In this document: piece after piece, positions 45,788 to 54,321 of the stretch
Layout of the letters: each line of letters opens with the position of its first letter
How positions within the stretch are numbered: position 1 is the first letter of the stretch
Position numbers and translations under genes: made by a program
Assembly: GCA_035293985.1 (NCBI GenBank)
Contig: DATGLS010000048.1
Coordinates: 496,001 to 560,000, forward strand
DNA length: 64,000 bases
Direction: 5' to 3'
Source of the DNA: JAVDCA01 sp035293985
GTDB lineage: Bacteria; Pseudomonadota; Alphaproteobacteria; Rhizobiales; Xanthobacteraceae
Notes under the pieces: generated by a model
Database searches by the model: none
Told to the model about the DNA's origin: nothing
What the model saw: only the letters and a program-made list of their open reading frames with translations

Positions 45788-46468
45788 TCACGAAATGGCG
45801 CCGCGCAAGAGCTCGGCCGCAAGGGCGCGCGTGACCTTGCGCTTCTGCCGCCGCAGCGCCTCGCGATCGAGCTCGGCCACGATCGCGCGGGCGCCCGCGA
45901 AGGAGCGCTCGATGCGGGTCGCGAGATAGCCGATCACGTCGTCGTCGGCATCGAGCTGGCGGTCGGCGAGCTGCTTGACCAGCACCGCGCGCAGGAGCGC
46001 GTCGTCGGGCGGCGCCAGCGTGACGACCGGCAGCGCGCGCAGTCGCGAGGCGAGATCGCGCAGCCGCACCGCCCAGCCGCTCGGCGGCGTGCGGGCGGTC
46101 ACCAGGAGAAAGGCGCCCTGCTCGCGTGCGAGATTGAGGAGATGAAACAGCGCCGCGTCCTCGCACGCGTTTTCGCGCAGATCCTCGATGACGAGCGCGC
46201 CGGTCGCAAGCGCGGTCGGCGCGCCGGCGAGCGTGATCGCGGCGCTCGCGATCGAGCGCGCGCCCGACGACTTGGCCCAGACCGCCGCGAGGTGGCTTTT
46301 CCCTGCCCCTTCGGGCCCGACCAGCGCGACTGCCGGCGACGGCCAGTCGGGCCAGCGCTCGACCAGCGCCAGCGCCGCCTCGTTCGAGGGGCCGGCGAGG
46401 AAATCCTCGCGGCCGAAGCGTTCGCTGAAGCCGAGCGCGAGCGGGAGCTGGCGCGGGATCGCATTCAT
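45788..46468 (-). CDS. hdaA: DnaA regulatory inactivator HdaA
   Basis: 226 aa. The start is the ATG overlapping the pgsA stop (ATGA); the longer frame to 46558 runs inside pgsA. The N-terminus MNAIPRQLPLALGF carries the QLPL(A/G)L beta-clamp-binding motif of Hda proteins. A DnaA-like AAA+ core follows with Walker A GPEGAGKS, a Walker-B-like LVIEDL, and the lid region with DDALLRAVLVKQLADRQL. With the sliding clamp it promotes hydrolysis of DnaA-ATP and limits replication initiation. The full DnaA DNA-binding domain is absent, separating it from DnaA. Confidence 0.9.
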   Translation of the reverse strand: MNAIPRQLPLALGFSERFGREDFLAGPSNEAALALVERWPDWPSPAVALVGPEGAGKSHLAAVWAKSSGARSIASAAITLAGAPTALATGALVIEDLRENACEDAALFHLLNLAREQGAFLLVTARTPPSGWAVRLRDLASRLRALPVVTLAPPDDALLRAVLVKQLADRQLDADDDVIGYLATRIERSFAGARAIVAELDREALRRQKRKVTRALAAELLRGAIS

Positions 46469-47043
46469 CCGGATGTCGCCCCGCCGGCGTTCATGTGGCG
46501 CCACCATTCGCGCACGTAGAAGCCGACCGAGATCAACGTCAAGGCCGCGACCGTCCACATCAGGAAGGTCTGCAGAGAATCCGCGTTGAAGCCGAAGCCG
46601 AGCGCGGCGAGCACCAGGCAGGCGAACACGATCTGCGCCGCGGTATTGAGCTTGGACACGAGCAGCGGCCGCACCGTCATCGGATCGCCGAGAAACCAGG
46701 CGAGCATCACGCCGCCGATGATCAGAATGTCGCGCGAGACGACGAGGATCACGACCCAGCGCGGGATCGCCTCGGTGATGCCGAGCGAGACGTAGATCGA
46801 GACGATCAGCGCCTTGTCGGCGAGCGGATCGAGATGGGCGCCGAGCTCGCTCGCCATGTGGAAGCGCTTGGCGATGAAGCCGTCGACCGCGTCGCTCGCA
46901 CCCGCCGCGACGAACAGCAGGAAGGCGACCTGCATCTCGCGCTGGGCGATCGCCCAGACGACGATCGGCACCAGCAGGATGCGGGCAATCGTGATCAGAT
47001 TGGGAAGGTTCAAGCCAGGCCCCGGCCGGGCCGCCCGGCGCAT
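46465..47043 (-). CDS. CDP-alcohol phosphatidyltransferase family membrane protein
   Basis: 192 aa with about four to six membrane helices. The CDP-alcohol phosphotransferase motif is clear: DAVDGFIAKRF followed by GAHLDPLADK, giving the D-G-x2-A-x-R-x8-G-x3-D-x3-D pattern with a conservative Lys. The LNLPNLITIARIL N-terminus is typical of phosphatidylglycerophosphate synthase or cardiolipin-synthase-type enzymes, so the likely product is a phospholipid head-group transferase; PgsA itself is the simplest reading. The start at 47043 has GGCGGA just upstream, and the longer frame beyond it has no support. It is transcribed with hdaA (ATGA overlap) and divergent from purN. Confidence 0.88.
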   Translation of the reverse strand: MRRAARPGPGLNLPNLITIARILLVPIVVWAIAQREMQVAFLLFVAAGASDAVDGFIAKRFHMASELGAHLDPLADKALIVSIYVSLGITEAIPRWVVILVVSRDILIIGGVMLAWFLGDPMTVRPLLVSKLNTAAQIVFACLVLAALGFGFNADSLQTFLMWTVAALTLISVGFYVREWWRHMNAGGATSG

Positions 47044-47186
47044 TTTTCCGCCAAATTCAAACGGCCACGCACAAAATGTAGCCTGCCCGGCGCGCTTGCC
47101 AAGGTGCGGCGGCGCCGCCCCGGGTTGCGGGCATTGCGCAGCAGGCGAATCGGCCCTACCAGGAGCCCCGAACGGCTGGGCCCTCC

Positions 47187-47855
47187 ATGAACCGACAACC
47201 GCGCCGACGCGTCGCCGTTCTGATTTCCGGCCGCGGCTCGAACATGGCGGCGCTGGTCGAGGCCGCGAAGGCCGCGGATTTTCCCGCCGAAATCGCGCTG
47301 GTGCTCGCCAATCGGCCGGACGCCAGGGGGCTCGCTGTCGCACGAGCGGCCGGCATTGCGACCGCCATCGTCGATCACGTCCCGTTCGGCAAGGATCGCG
47401 CGGCCTTCGAACGCGCGCTGCAGCGCGAGCTCGAGATCCATCGTACCGAGCTGATCTGCCTCGCCGGGTTCATGCGGTTGTTCACGCCGGGATTCGTCGA
47501 GCATTGGCAGGGGCGCATGCTCAATATCCACCCGGCGCTGCTGCCCTCCTTCAAAGGCACCGACGTCCACGCGCGCGCGCTCGCGGCCGGCGTGAAGATC
47601 CATGGCGCCACCGTCCATTTTGTCGTCCCCGAGATGGACTCCGGTCCGATCATCGCGCAGGGCGCGCTGGCGGTGCGTGAGGACGATACGGCCGAGACGC
47701 TCGCCGACCGCGTGCTCGCGATCGAGCACCGGATCTATCCTTTCGCGCTGCGGCTCGTCGCCGAAGGACGCGTGCGCCTCGAGGATGGGCGCTGCCGCAT
47801 CGAGGGCGTGCCGGCAAGCGATCAGACGCTGCTCGGGCCGCCTCTCGAGCGATGA
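47187..47855 (+). CDS. purN: Phosphoribosylglycinamide formyltransferase
   Basis: 222 aa, cytoplasmic. It catalyses transfer of formyl from 10-formyl-THF to GAR in purine synthesis. Family motifs are intact: VAVLISGRGSNMAALV (phosphate binding), LAGFMRLFTPGFV, the catalytic Asn-His in MLNIHPALLPSFKG, and the catalytic Asp in VHFVVPEMDSGPII. Many alphaproteobacteria have purM directly upstream. Here the upstream neighbour is the divergent CDP-alcohol transferase and purM is not in the window. Confidence 0.95.
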   Translation: MNRQPRRRVAVLISGRGSNMAALVEAAKAADFPAEIALVLANRPDARGLAVARAAGIATAIVDHVPFGKDRAAFERALQRELEIHRTELICLAGFMRLFTPGFVEHWQGRMLNIHPALLPSFKGTDVHARALAAGVKIHGATVHFVVPEMDSGPIIAQGALAVREDDTAETLADRVLAIEHRIYPFALRLVAEGRVRLEDGRCRIEGVPASDQTLLGPPLER

Positions 47856-47875
47856 GGCGGCAAAATCCCGGCAAC

Positions 47876-47900
47876 AAAAAACCCCCGGGTGAACCGGGGG
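47876..47900 (-). terminator. Rho-independent terminator of the cold-shock gene
   Basis: On the minus strand a 7-bp G+C stem (CCCCCGG / CCGGGGG, 47882-47900) with a 5-base loop is followed by a run of T (47876-47881). It lies between the convergent purN and cold-shock genes and fits the end of the cold-shock transcript. Confidence 0.85.
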
Positions 47901-47942
47901 CTACGGGATGACCCGTGGGCCGGATGACCGGCCGGGGCCGCA

Positions 47943-48146
47943 TTACGCGACCTTGAGGTTTTCCGCCGAGGTCTTGCCGCGGTTGGTGACGAGCTCGTAC
48001 TCGACCACCTGACCTTCGTTCAAGGTGCTGAGACCCGCCCGCTCGACCGCCGAGATGTGGACGAACACGTCCTTCTCGCCGGTGGATGGTCGGATGAAGC
48101 CGTAGCCCTTAGTCGGGTTGAACCATTTGACGGTGCCCTTTTGCAT
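47943..48146 (-). CDS. CspA-family cold-shock protein
   Basis: 67 aa, single cold-shock domain. RNP1-like KGYGFIRP and RNP2-like VFVHIS motifs are intact, and the N-terminus MQKGTVKWFNPTKGYGFI is canonical. It binds single-stranded nucleic acid and acts as an RNA chaperone. AGGAG 7-8 bases before the ATG gives a strong ribosome binding site. A strong terminator follows. The long upstream region may hold a regulatory leader, as in other csp genes, but no conserved cold box was recognised. Confidence 0.95.
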   Translation of the reverse strand: MQKGTVKWFNPTKGYGFIRPSTGEKDVFVHISAVERAGLSTLNEGQVVEYELVTNRGKTSAENLKVA

Positions 48147-48615
48147 CGTCTGTCTCCTAGTCAGTCAGAACGTCTTGTGAACGCGCGAATGCACTCGCTG
48201 CGATCCGCGCGACAACCCGGCTTTTGGAGGAAGTCCGATTCGAGAGCGCCAGTTCGGCAATTACGTTGACGATCGACATGGACGCACAGCGGGCCGGATG
48301 GGCCAAAATCCGATTGTGCGCGGAAGAGACACGAGAAATACGGCCGAAGCAAGGCTCGGGCCGAAACGGGTCCCGATGCGAAACCATCAGTCACCTGTTG
48401 CGCAATCAACACAACCGGCGAATTGTCGCAATCAGCGTGGCGTAAGCATTGACCCGGCACCGAAAAACGGAAGAATTCCGGCCCAGGCGCTTTTTGCATT
48501 GTCCGATGGATGGCGGCTTTGCATTTCGGTTTCGCGCCTCGGCGATGACGAGGTTTTAACCGTGCTGATCGAATGCACGTCTGGTGCCGCGGGTGCGGCG
48601 CGTGACGTTCCATCC
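48147..48615. other. Intergenic region between the cold-shock gene and the autotransporter-type gene
   Basis: 469 bp without a supported gene. It must contain the divergent promoters of the cold-shock gene (minus) and the outer-membrane gene (plus). The part between 48230 and 48500 is AT-richer than average. A 40-codon minus-strand ORF (48157-48276) was considered and rejected for lack of a ribosome binding site. No riboswitch or T-run terminator was seen. Confidence 0.5.
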
Positions 48616-49746
48616 ATGCGGCAGCGACTCGGCAGAGCCGTGCGCATCGCGGCCATTGCGGCATTGTTTGGGGTCGTGACGCTGATCACGACGACCTCGG
48701 CTAGTCTGGCACAATGCGCCCGTGCATGTCCGCCGCCACCTCCACCGCCTCAGGTCGACGTCACGTCCCCGGCGATTGGCGCCTCGGCGGACTACGCGCT
48801 GTTCGGTCTGGGCTCGCGCTATCTGCAGATTCTCTCCAACATGGGCGGGCCTTCGGCTTATCGCAGCCTGTTCGGCACCGGCGCCAATCCGGGCGGTGGC
48901 GGCGCACCGGCGTCGACCGACGATCCGCGCTATCGCGCCTGGACGGAGCTTTATGGGGTCGCGGCGCAGACCGGCCCCCAGAACACTTTTCCGGGCGACA
49001 GGCGGCGCACCTATGGCGGCACCGCCGGTATCGCCCTGAACGTCACGCCCGACGCGATGCTCGGTCTCTCGGTCGACCACAGCCGCACCGGGATCGACAT
49101 CGTCGGCTTTCCGCAGCACGCCAACCTCGACCTCACCCAGGCCGGGGTCAACGGTTCCTACCAATGGGGCTCGTGGAGCTTCTCGGGGGCCGGCGTCGTC
49201 GGTACGGCGGGCATCGATTCGAGCCGCGACACGCCGTTCGGTCCGGCGACCGCCTCCTATCGGGCGAGCCTGTGGGGTGTGGTCGGCGAAGCGGATTATC
49301 TGATCGCACTCGGATCGGCGCGCGTGGTGCCGAAATTCGGCGCCGATTGGACGCATACGCGTGCCGACGCCTATTCGGAGATGGGCGGCGGCATCGATGC
49401 GGTCTCGGTTCCGGCCGCCGAGGCCGATCGCGGTCGCATCTTCGCGGGCCTCGAGGTGGGCAACACCTGGGTCACCAACTCGACGGTGGTCGACCTTTCC
49501 GCTTACGCCAAGGGGATGGATATCCTTGTCCAGCACGTGCCGGCGTTGACCGTGAGCGCGGTGAGCGGTCCGGCGACGCCCGTCACGGTGTTCGGCGTGA
49601 GCGAGTCGAAATACGGCGTCGATGCCGGCGCCACCGCGTCGGTCCGCCTCTCGCCCCTCGCGCGGCTCTACGTCACCTATGACGGCAAGTTCCGCGACGG
49701 CTTCACGTCGAACGGCGGCACCGTCGGGTTGGAGTTTCGCTGGTAG
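48616..49746 (+). CDS. Small autotransporter-type outer-membrane beta-barrel protein
   Basis: 376 aa from the chosen start, which begins a signal peptide (MRQRLGRAVRIAAIAALFGVV...SLAQC). The longer frame to 48298 has no such feature. After a short poly-Pro segment and about 70 residues of linker, the rest (about 105-376) alternates polar and aromatic residues as in a 12-strand autotransporter barrel: YGGTAGIALNVTPDAMLGLSVD, GVNGSYQWGSWSFSGAGVVG, VVPKFGADWTHTRA. It ends in GLEFRW, a C-terminal aromatic expected for BAM insertion. No passenger domain is present, so it is a stand-alone barrel. Its stop codon abuts the convergent molybdopterin gene's stop (TAGCTA). Confidence 0.75.
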   Translation: MRQRLGRAVRIAAIAALFGVVTLITTTSASLAQCARACPPPPPPPQVDVTSPAIGASADYALFGLGSRYLQILSNMGGPSAYRSLFGTGANPGGGGAPASTDDPRYRAWTELYGVAAQTGPQNTFPGDRRRTYGGTAGIALNVTPDAMLGLSVDHSRTGIDIVGFPQHANLDLTQAGVNGSYQWGSWSFSGAGVVGTAGIDSSRDTPFGPATASYRASLWGVVGEADYLIALGSARVVPKFGADWTHTRADAYSEMGGGIDAVSVPAAEADRGRIFAGLEVGNTWVTNSTVVDLSAYAKGMDILVQHVPALTVSAVSGPATPVTVFGVSESKYGVDAGATASVRLSPLARLYVTYDGKFRDGFTSNGGTVGLEFRW

Positions 49747-51855
49747 CTAGCCGGTGTAAGGACGCAGCCACACCTTGTTGTCGTGGAATGCGGCGCCACC
49801 GTAGGGCGCGATCGCATCGGCGCCCGTGAGCGTGTTGATGCCGCGGCCGTCCGCGAACGCCGCGTTCGGCCAGATCGATTCCGCGATCAGTACGCCGCGC
49901 CGGACGCCGTCGAACAGCCGGGCATGCAGCCGCACCTCGCCGCGCATATTGCCGAGCACGACCTCGGCGCCGTCGTCGACGCCGGCGGCGGCCGCATCGT
50001 CGGGATGGATCATCACCTCGGGCCGGCCGCGCTCTTTCGACCGTGACGTCGCGGTCTCGGTGAACGTCGTATTGAGGAAGTTGCGCGCCGGCGAGGTCGC
50101 AAGCCGGAACGGATGCGCCGCGTCCGCCTCCTCGATCGTGGTCCAGTGATCCGGCAGCCCCGGCATGCGGTCATAGGGGCCGCTGCGACACGGGCTGCGG
50201 AACGGCACATTCGGCCAGTCCGGCTTGAAGCGGAACTTGCCGTCCGGCCAGTTGAAGCCGCGCGCATAATGCGCAGTATCGAAGTCCGGCTGGCAGTCGA
50301 TCCAGCGCTTGGCCTCGAGCTCGCCGATCGTGCCCCACCCCGATTTCTGCAGGGTCCAGTCGATCAGCTCGCGCGGGCTCATCTCGAAGCCCGGATGGCG
50401 GGCACCGACGCGGCGCGCGAGCCCGGCCAGCACCTCGTGATTCGAGCGGCATTCGCCGGGCGGCTCGATCAGCTTCGGCCCGAGCAGAATGTGCTGGTTG
50501 CCGCCCGCCTGATAGACGTCGTCGTGCTCGAGGAACATGGTCGCGGGCAGCACCACGTCCGCCATCTGCGCGGTCTCGGTCATGAACTGCTCGTGCACGC
50601 AGACGAAGAGGTCATCGCGCGCAAAGCCGCGCTTCACCTTGGTCTGGTCGGGCGCGACGGTGACCGGATTGGTGTTCTGGATGAACAGCGCCGTCACGGG
50701 CGGACCGCCGAACAGCGCGTCCGGCTCGCCGCACAGGATCGGGCCGATGCGCGACTGGTCGAGCATGCGCACCTTCGGGTCGCGCGCGTCGAGCCCGTCG
50801 ATCATCGTCTTGTCCCAATGATAGATGTCGGAGTTGTTGTGGAACGCGCCGCCGCCTTCGTATTGCCAGGCGCCCGTCACGGTCGGAATGCAGCTCGCCG
50901 CATGCATGTTGGCGGCGCCGTTGCGCGAGCGGGCAAAGCCGTAGCCGAGACGGAAGTAGGCGCGCCTGGTATCGCCGGCGAGGCGCGCGAATTCCTCGAT
51001 GGTCTCGGCCGGGCAGCCCGTGATCGCCGCCGCCCATTGCGGCGAGCGGCTGCGCACGTGCGCTTCGAGCTCGTGCGGCGCGTCGCTGAAGCGCTCGAGA
51101 AAATTCCAGTCCGCTTTTCCGTCGCGAAACACGCAATGCATCACGGCGCAGGCAAGCGCGCCGTCGGTGCCGGGCCGCACCATGACGGGGAGATCGGCCT
51201 GCTGCATCGTCTCGTTCATGTAGACGTCGACCGCGACGATCCTGGCGCCGCGCTCCTTGCGGGCGCGGATCGCGTGCGTCATCACGTTGACCTGGGTGTT
51301 GACCGCGTTGGTGCCCCAGATCACCACCAGATCGGATTTCGCCATCTCGCGCGGATCGGGCCCGGCGATCTTGCCGGTGCCGGCGGCAAAACCCGTGTAA
51401 GCCGGGTTGACGCAGATGGTCTGGTGAAAGCCGGAATACTTCTTGACGTTGCGCAACCGGTTGATGCCGTCGCGCATGACCAGGCCCATGGTGCCCGCGT
51501 AGTAATAGGGCCAGACCGTCTCGGCGCCATGCCGCTCCTCGGCGCGCAGCAGGTTTGCCGCGACGAGATCGAGCGCGTCGTCCCAGGAGATCGGCGCAAA
51601 CGCCGAGCCCTTGCCGCCCGTGCGGCGCAATGGCCGCAGCAAGCGGTCTGGATGGTGCACGCGCTCGGCGTAGCGTGCGACCTTGGCGCAGACGACGCCT
51701 GCCGTATAGCTGTTGTCGGGCGCGCCGCGCACGCGGCCGATGGTGTGGGTGTCGAGGACCTCGACCTCGAGCGCGCAGGTCGAGGGGCAATCATGCGGGC
51801 AGGCGGAGGCGCCGATGCGCGTCGCGCGTGCGGTGGAGCGGACGGTCTGGTTCAT
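49747..51855 (-). CDS. Molybdopterin-dependent oxidoreductase (DMSO-reductase family, cytoplasmic)
   Basis: 702 aa. The start is the ATG overlapping the TerC stop (ATGA); the long frame to 52137 lies inside terC. The N-terminus carries a [4Fe-4S] cluster motif, ACPHDCPSTCALEV followed by VVCAKVARY (C-x3-C-x3-C-x27-C type). The molybdopterin domains follow, with LVVIWGTNAVNTQVNV, FIQNTNPVTVAPDQTKVKRG, ADVVLPATMFLEHDDVYQAGGNQ and a C-terminal dinucleotide-binding domain (MIHPDDAAAAGVDDGAEVVLGN). There is no Tat signal, so it acts in the cytoplasm. Subfamily substrate cannot be assigned. The partner electron-transfer subunits usual for respiratory enzymes are absent. Confidence 0.85.
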   Translation of the reverse strand: MNQTVRSTARATRIGASACPHDCPSTCALEVEVLDTHTIGRVRGAPDNSYTAGVVCAKVARYAERVHHPDRLLRPLRRTGGKGSAFAPISWDDALDLVAANLLRAEERHGAETVWPYYYAGTMGLVMRDGINRLRNVKKYSGFHQTICVNPAYTGFAAGTGKIAGPDPREMAKSDLVVIWGTNAVNTQVNVMTHAIRARKERGARIVAVDVYMNETMQQADLPVMVRPGTDGALACAVMHCVFRDGKADWNFLERFSDAPHELEAHVRSRSPQWAAAITGCPAETIEEFARLAGDTRRAYFRLGYGFARSRNGAANMHAASCIPTVTGAWQYEGGGAFHNNSDIYHWDKTMIDGLDARDPKVRMLDQSRIGPILCGEPDALFGGPPVTALFIQNTNPVTVAPDQTKVKRGFARDDLFVCVHEQFMTETAQMADVVLPATMFLEHDDVYQAGGNQHILLGPKLIEPPGECRSNHEVLAGLARRVGARHPGFEMSPRELIDWTLQKSGWGTIGELEAKRWIDCQPDFDTAHYARGFNWPDGKFRFKPDWPNVPFRSPCRSGPYDRMPGLPDHWTTIEEADAAHPFRLATSPARNFLNTTFTETATSRSKERGRPEVMIHPDDAAAAGVDDGAEVVLGNMRGEVRLHARLFDGVRRGVLIAESIWPNAAFADGRGINTLTGADAIAPYGGAAFHDNKVWLRPYTG

Positions 51856-52661
51856 TCGACCTGCTGATGCTCCTTCCTGGTCTCGCCCTCCTGAGCGGAG
51901 CCGTTCGCGGCGCGCCAGATCAGGCCTCCCAGCACCACCACGATAGCGCCGATAACGCCGAGCGCAATCTGGAAAAGGTCGAAGCCGAATCCGATGTGGT
52001 GATGGCCGGTGGCGCCGAACAGGCGGGTGTCGATCCCGACGTCGACATGCGCCATCGCCCCGAGATGCCGTTGCACCATCGGATCGGTCGCCAGCAGCCC
52101 GCCCGCGACCCAGCCCAGGATCGCGGCGCCGATCCACACGATGATCGGAAAGCGCTCCATCAGGCTCAGCACCAGCGCGCTGCCGCCGATCACGATCGGG
52201 ATGCTGATGACGAGGCCGAGGCCGAGCAGGATGTACTGGCCGTTGGCGATCGCCGCGACCGCGACCACGTTGTCGAGGCTCATGACGATGTCGGCGACGA
52301 CGACGAGGCGCACGGCGCGCCAGAGGTCCTTCGCGGCTTCCGGCGTCCCTTCCCGATCATGGTCGGCGGGCCCGGCGAGCCGCATCGCGATCCAGACCAG
52401 GATGAGGCCGCTGACGAAGCGCAGATAGGGACGCTGCATCAGCGACGACGCAACGGCCGTGAACAGGATCAACAGCACCGACGCGAAGCCGGCGCCGATC
52501 ACCATGCCCCAGATGCGCTCGCGCCGCGGCAGGCTGCGGCAGGCGAGCGCGATCAGCACCGCGTTGTCGCCGGAGAGGAGACCGTTGACGACGAAGATGG
52601 AAAAGACGTCCCACCAGAATTGCGGTGAGGAAAAATCAGCCGAAAGATCGATGCCGCCCAA
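51852..52661 (-). CDS. TerC/YjbE-family integral membrane protein
   Basis: 269 aa with about seven membrane helices. The family signatures are present: LLSGDNAVLIALA in the first helix pair and MSLDNVVAVAA in the second half, with acidic residues in the membrane. TerC-family proteins are linked to metal (Mn2+) efflux during protein secretion or to tellurite resistance. A His-rich stretch (GATGHHHIGFGF) precedes the last helix and may bind metal. It overlaps the molybdopterin oxidoreductase by ATGA. A -10-like TATAGT lies at about 52708-52713 on the minus strand. No manganese riboswitch was recognised upstream. Confidence 0.88.
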   Translation of the reverse strand: MGGIDLSADFSSPQFWWDVFSIFVVNGLLSGDNAVLIALACRSLPRRERIWGMVIGAGFASVLLILFTAVASSLMQRPYLRFVSGLILVWIAMRLAGPADHDREGTPEAAKDLWRAVRLVVVADIVMSLDNVVAVAAIANGQYILLGLGLVISIPIVIGGSALVLSLMERFPIIVWIGAAILGWVAGGLLATDPMVQRHLGAMAHVDVGIDTRLFGATGHHHIGFGFDLFQIALGVIGAIVVVLGGLIWRAANGSAQEGETRKEHQQVE

Positions 52662-52760
52662 CGCGTTCTCCTGAGCCCCGGCTCGTCGAATGCCGGGACT
52701 CGCCTGCCAACTATACAGGATTACGCGTTACGCAATGCTATGCGGGCAAGCGGGGGCGCC

Positions 52761-53183
52761 TCAGCCGACGATGTCGTTGCCGGAGAAGAACTGCGCGATC
52801 TCCTTGGCAGCAGTATCGGGCGCGTCCGAGCCGTGCACCGAGTTCTCGCCGATCGACTTCGCATGCACCTTGCGGATGGTGCCGGCCGCGGCCTTGGCGG
52901 GGTCGGTCGCGCCCATCACCTCGCGATACTTGGCGATCGCGTTGTCGCCCTCGAGCACCTGCACGACCACCGGGCCCGAGATCATGAAATCGACCAGCTC
53001 GCCGAAGAACGGCCGCTCGCGATGCACCGCGTAAAAGGTCTGCGCCTGCTCGCGCGTGATGCGCACGCGCCGCTGCGCCACGATGCGCAGCCCGGCCTGC
53101 TCGATCATGGCATTGATCGCGCCGGTGAGATTGCGCTCGGTCGCGTCCGGTTTGATGATCGAAAAAGTACGCTCGATCGCCAT
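52761..53183 (-). CDS. ndk: Nucleoside diphosphate kinase
   Basis: 140 aa. TFSIIKPDATERN (kinase start), RPFFGELVDFMISGPV, and the catalytic His in SIGENSVHGSDA are intact. It balances NTP pools using ATP. The ATG at 53183 follows AAGGGG at good spacing; a GTG one codon earlier is less likely. One odd point is RKVHAKSIGEN instead of the more usual RKxFAxSIGxN, which should not affect catalysis. Confidence 0.95.
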   Translation of the reverse strand: MAIERTFSIIKPDATERNLTGAINAMIEQAGLRIVAQRRVRITREQAQTFYAVHRERPFFGELVDFMISGPVVVQVLEGDNAIAKYREVMGATDPAKAAAGTIRKVHAKSIGENSVHGSDAPDTAAKEIAQFFSGNDIVG

Positions 53184-53316
53184 CACTCAAGCCCCTTGAA
53201 AAAACCCCTGAAACGCCGATGCGGCGCGGCGCGCTTATAGCGGCCCGCGCATGGCGCGGCAAGATTGCCGACCTCCGCTTCGTCGACGTCGGCCAACATC
53301 CGCGTTGCCGGAAACG

Positions 53317-54015
53317 TCAGAACTTCTCGACCCAGGGCCGCACCTCGATCTCCCAGCTCCACGCGCTCCGCGGCTGGCGCAGCAGATGCACGTAGCTGTC
53401 CGCGATGGCGGCGGGATCGAGCATGCTGTCGGGCTTGTCGGCGGGCTCGACGCGCCGTTCCGAGCGGATGCCGCCGTCGACCACCACATGGGCGACGTGG
53501 ATGCCTTGCGGCGAGAGCTCACGCGCCATGCTTTGCGCGAGGCCGCGCAGCGCGAACTTGCCCATCGCGAACGGCGCCGATTGGGCGTAGCCCTTCACGC
53601 TCGCGGAGGCGCCGGTGAAGAGGATCGCGCCCCTTTTCGCCGCCAGCATTCGGCGCACGGCCGCCTGCGCGACATAGAAGCCGGCGAGCGCCGACACGCG
53701 CAGCGACTTCTCGACCTCGTCGGGATCGAGCTCGACGAACGGCCCGCGCGTGCGATAGCTCGCGTTATAAGCGACCACGTCGGGCGCGCCCTGCGCGTCG
53801 AGATCGGCAAACAGCTTTTCCACGTCGGCGCGGCGCCCGGCGTCGCAGGCAAAGACCTGCGCGCCGGTTTCCGCCGCGAGCGCGCGCAGATCATCGGGCG
53901 TGCGGGCCGCGAGCGCGATCGCAAGCCCCTCCCTGGCGAAGGCGCGCGCCAGTGCCGCGCTCAGCCCCGCACCCGCACCGACGATCAGCGCCTTGCGATA
54001 ATCCGTTCCGGCCAT
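53317..54015 (-). CDS. SDR-family oxidoreductase lacking the catalytic tyrosine
   Basis: 232 aa Rossmann protein. The cofactor motif is VGAGAGLSAALARAFAREG (a G-x3-G-x-G variant) and the central element is YNASYR. The catalytic Ser is kept in FTGASASV, but the YxxxK motif reads FAMGK, so the catalytic Tyr is Phe and only Lys remains. This F variant occurs in a subfamily annotated as SDR of unknown substrate; it may have an altered mechanism or a non-enzymatic role. It is isolated on the minus strand, 130 bp upstream of ndk. Confidence 0.82.
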   Translation of the reverse strand: MAGTDYRKALIVGAGAGLSAALARAFAREGLAIALAARTPDDLRALAAETGAQVFACDAGRRADVEKLFADLDAQGAPDVVAYNASYRTRGPFVELDPDEVEKSLRVSALAGFYVAQAAVRRMLAAKRGAILFTGASASVKGYAQSAPFAMGKFALRGLAQSMARELSPQGIHVAHVVVDGGIRSERRVEPADKPDSMLDPAAIADSYVHLLRQPRSAWSWEIEVRPWVEKF

Positions 54016-54107
54016 GGAATCGATCCCTATTGTCGGCTATGAGACTGGTCTGAAGTTGCCGCAGTTGGTGCCTAGCTCATAGTGCGATTTCGATCAGGAG
54101 ACGAGCT

Positions 54108-54287
54108 ATGCGTAGCCTTATCGCCTTCCTCCTCGGCATCGCGGTCACGATTGGCGCCGCCTACGTTCACGATACCGCGATGGTGGGGCCGACCGACAAG
54201 CTGCTGGTCAATTGGGATCAGTTCAACGCGATCACCCGCAGCGCCTACGACGCTGCCCGAAATCAGTGGAATAGGCTGACGAAATAG
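54108..54287 (+). CDS. Small single-pass membrane or secreted protein (59 aa)
   Basis: 59 codons beginning MRSLIAFLLGIAVTIGAAYV, a hydrophobic segment that is a membrane anchor or signal. A polar, Trp- and Asn-containing tail follows (LLVNWDQFNAITRSAYDAA). AGGAG lies 7 bases before the ATG, and codon third positions are GC-rich as in real genes here. I do not recognise a family. It is convergent with the small membrane gene at 54318-54533. Confidence 0.65.
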   Translation: MRSLIAFLLGIAVTIGAAYVHDTAMVGPTDKLLVNWDQFNAITRSAYDAARNQWNRLTK

Positions 54288-54302
54288 CAGCGGCGATCTC
54301 GG

Positions 54303-54321
54303 CTGGGGCGCAGCGCCTCAG
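54303..54321. terminator. Hairpin between two convergent small genes
   Basis: CTGGGGCGC and GCGCCTCAG pair over 9 bp with one G-T pair and a very short loop, in the 30-bp gap between convergent stop codons. No T-run follows on either strand, so it may be only a weak terminator or 3'-end protector. Confidence 0.4.

Noticed and set aside
48157..48276. Small minus-strand ORF (40 codons) between the cold-shock and autotransporter-type genes
   Set aside because: No ribosome binding site, no recognisable feature; it probably belongs to the cold-shock gene leader.
52662..52760. Manganese (yybP-ykoY) riboswitch before the TerC gene
   Set aside because: TerC-family genes often have one, but I could not find the conserved loops, and only 99 bp are available between terC and ndk.
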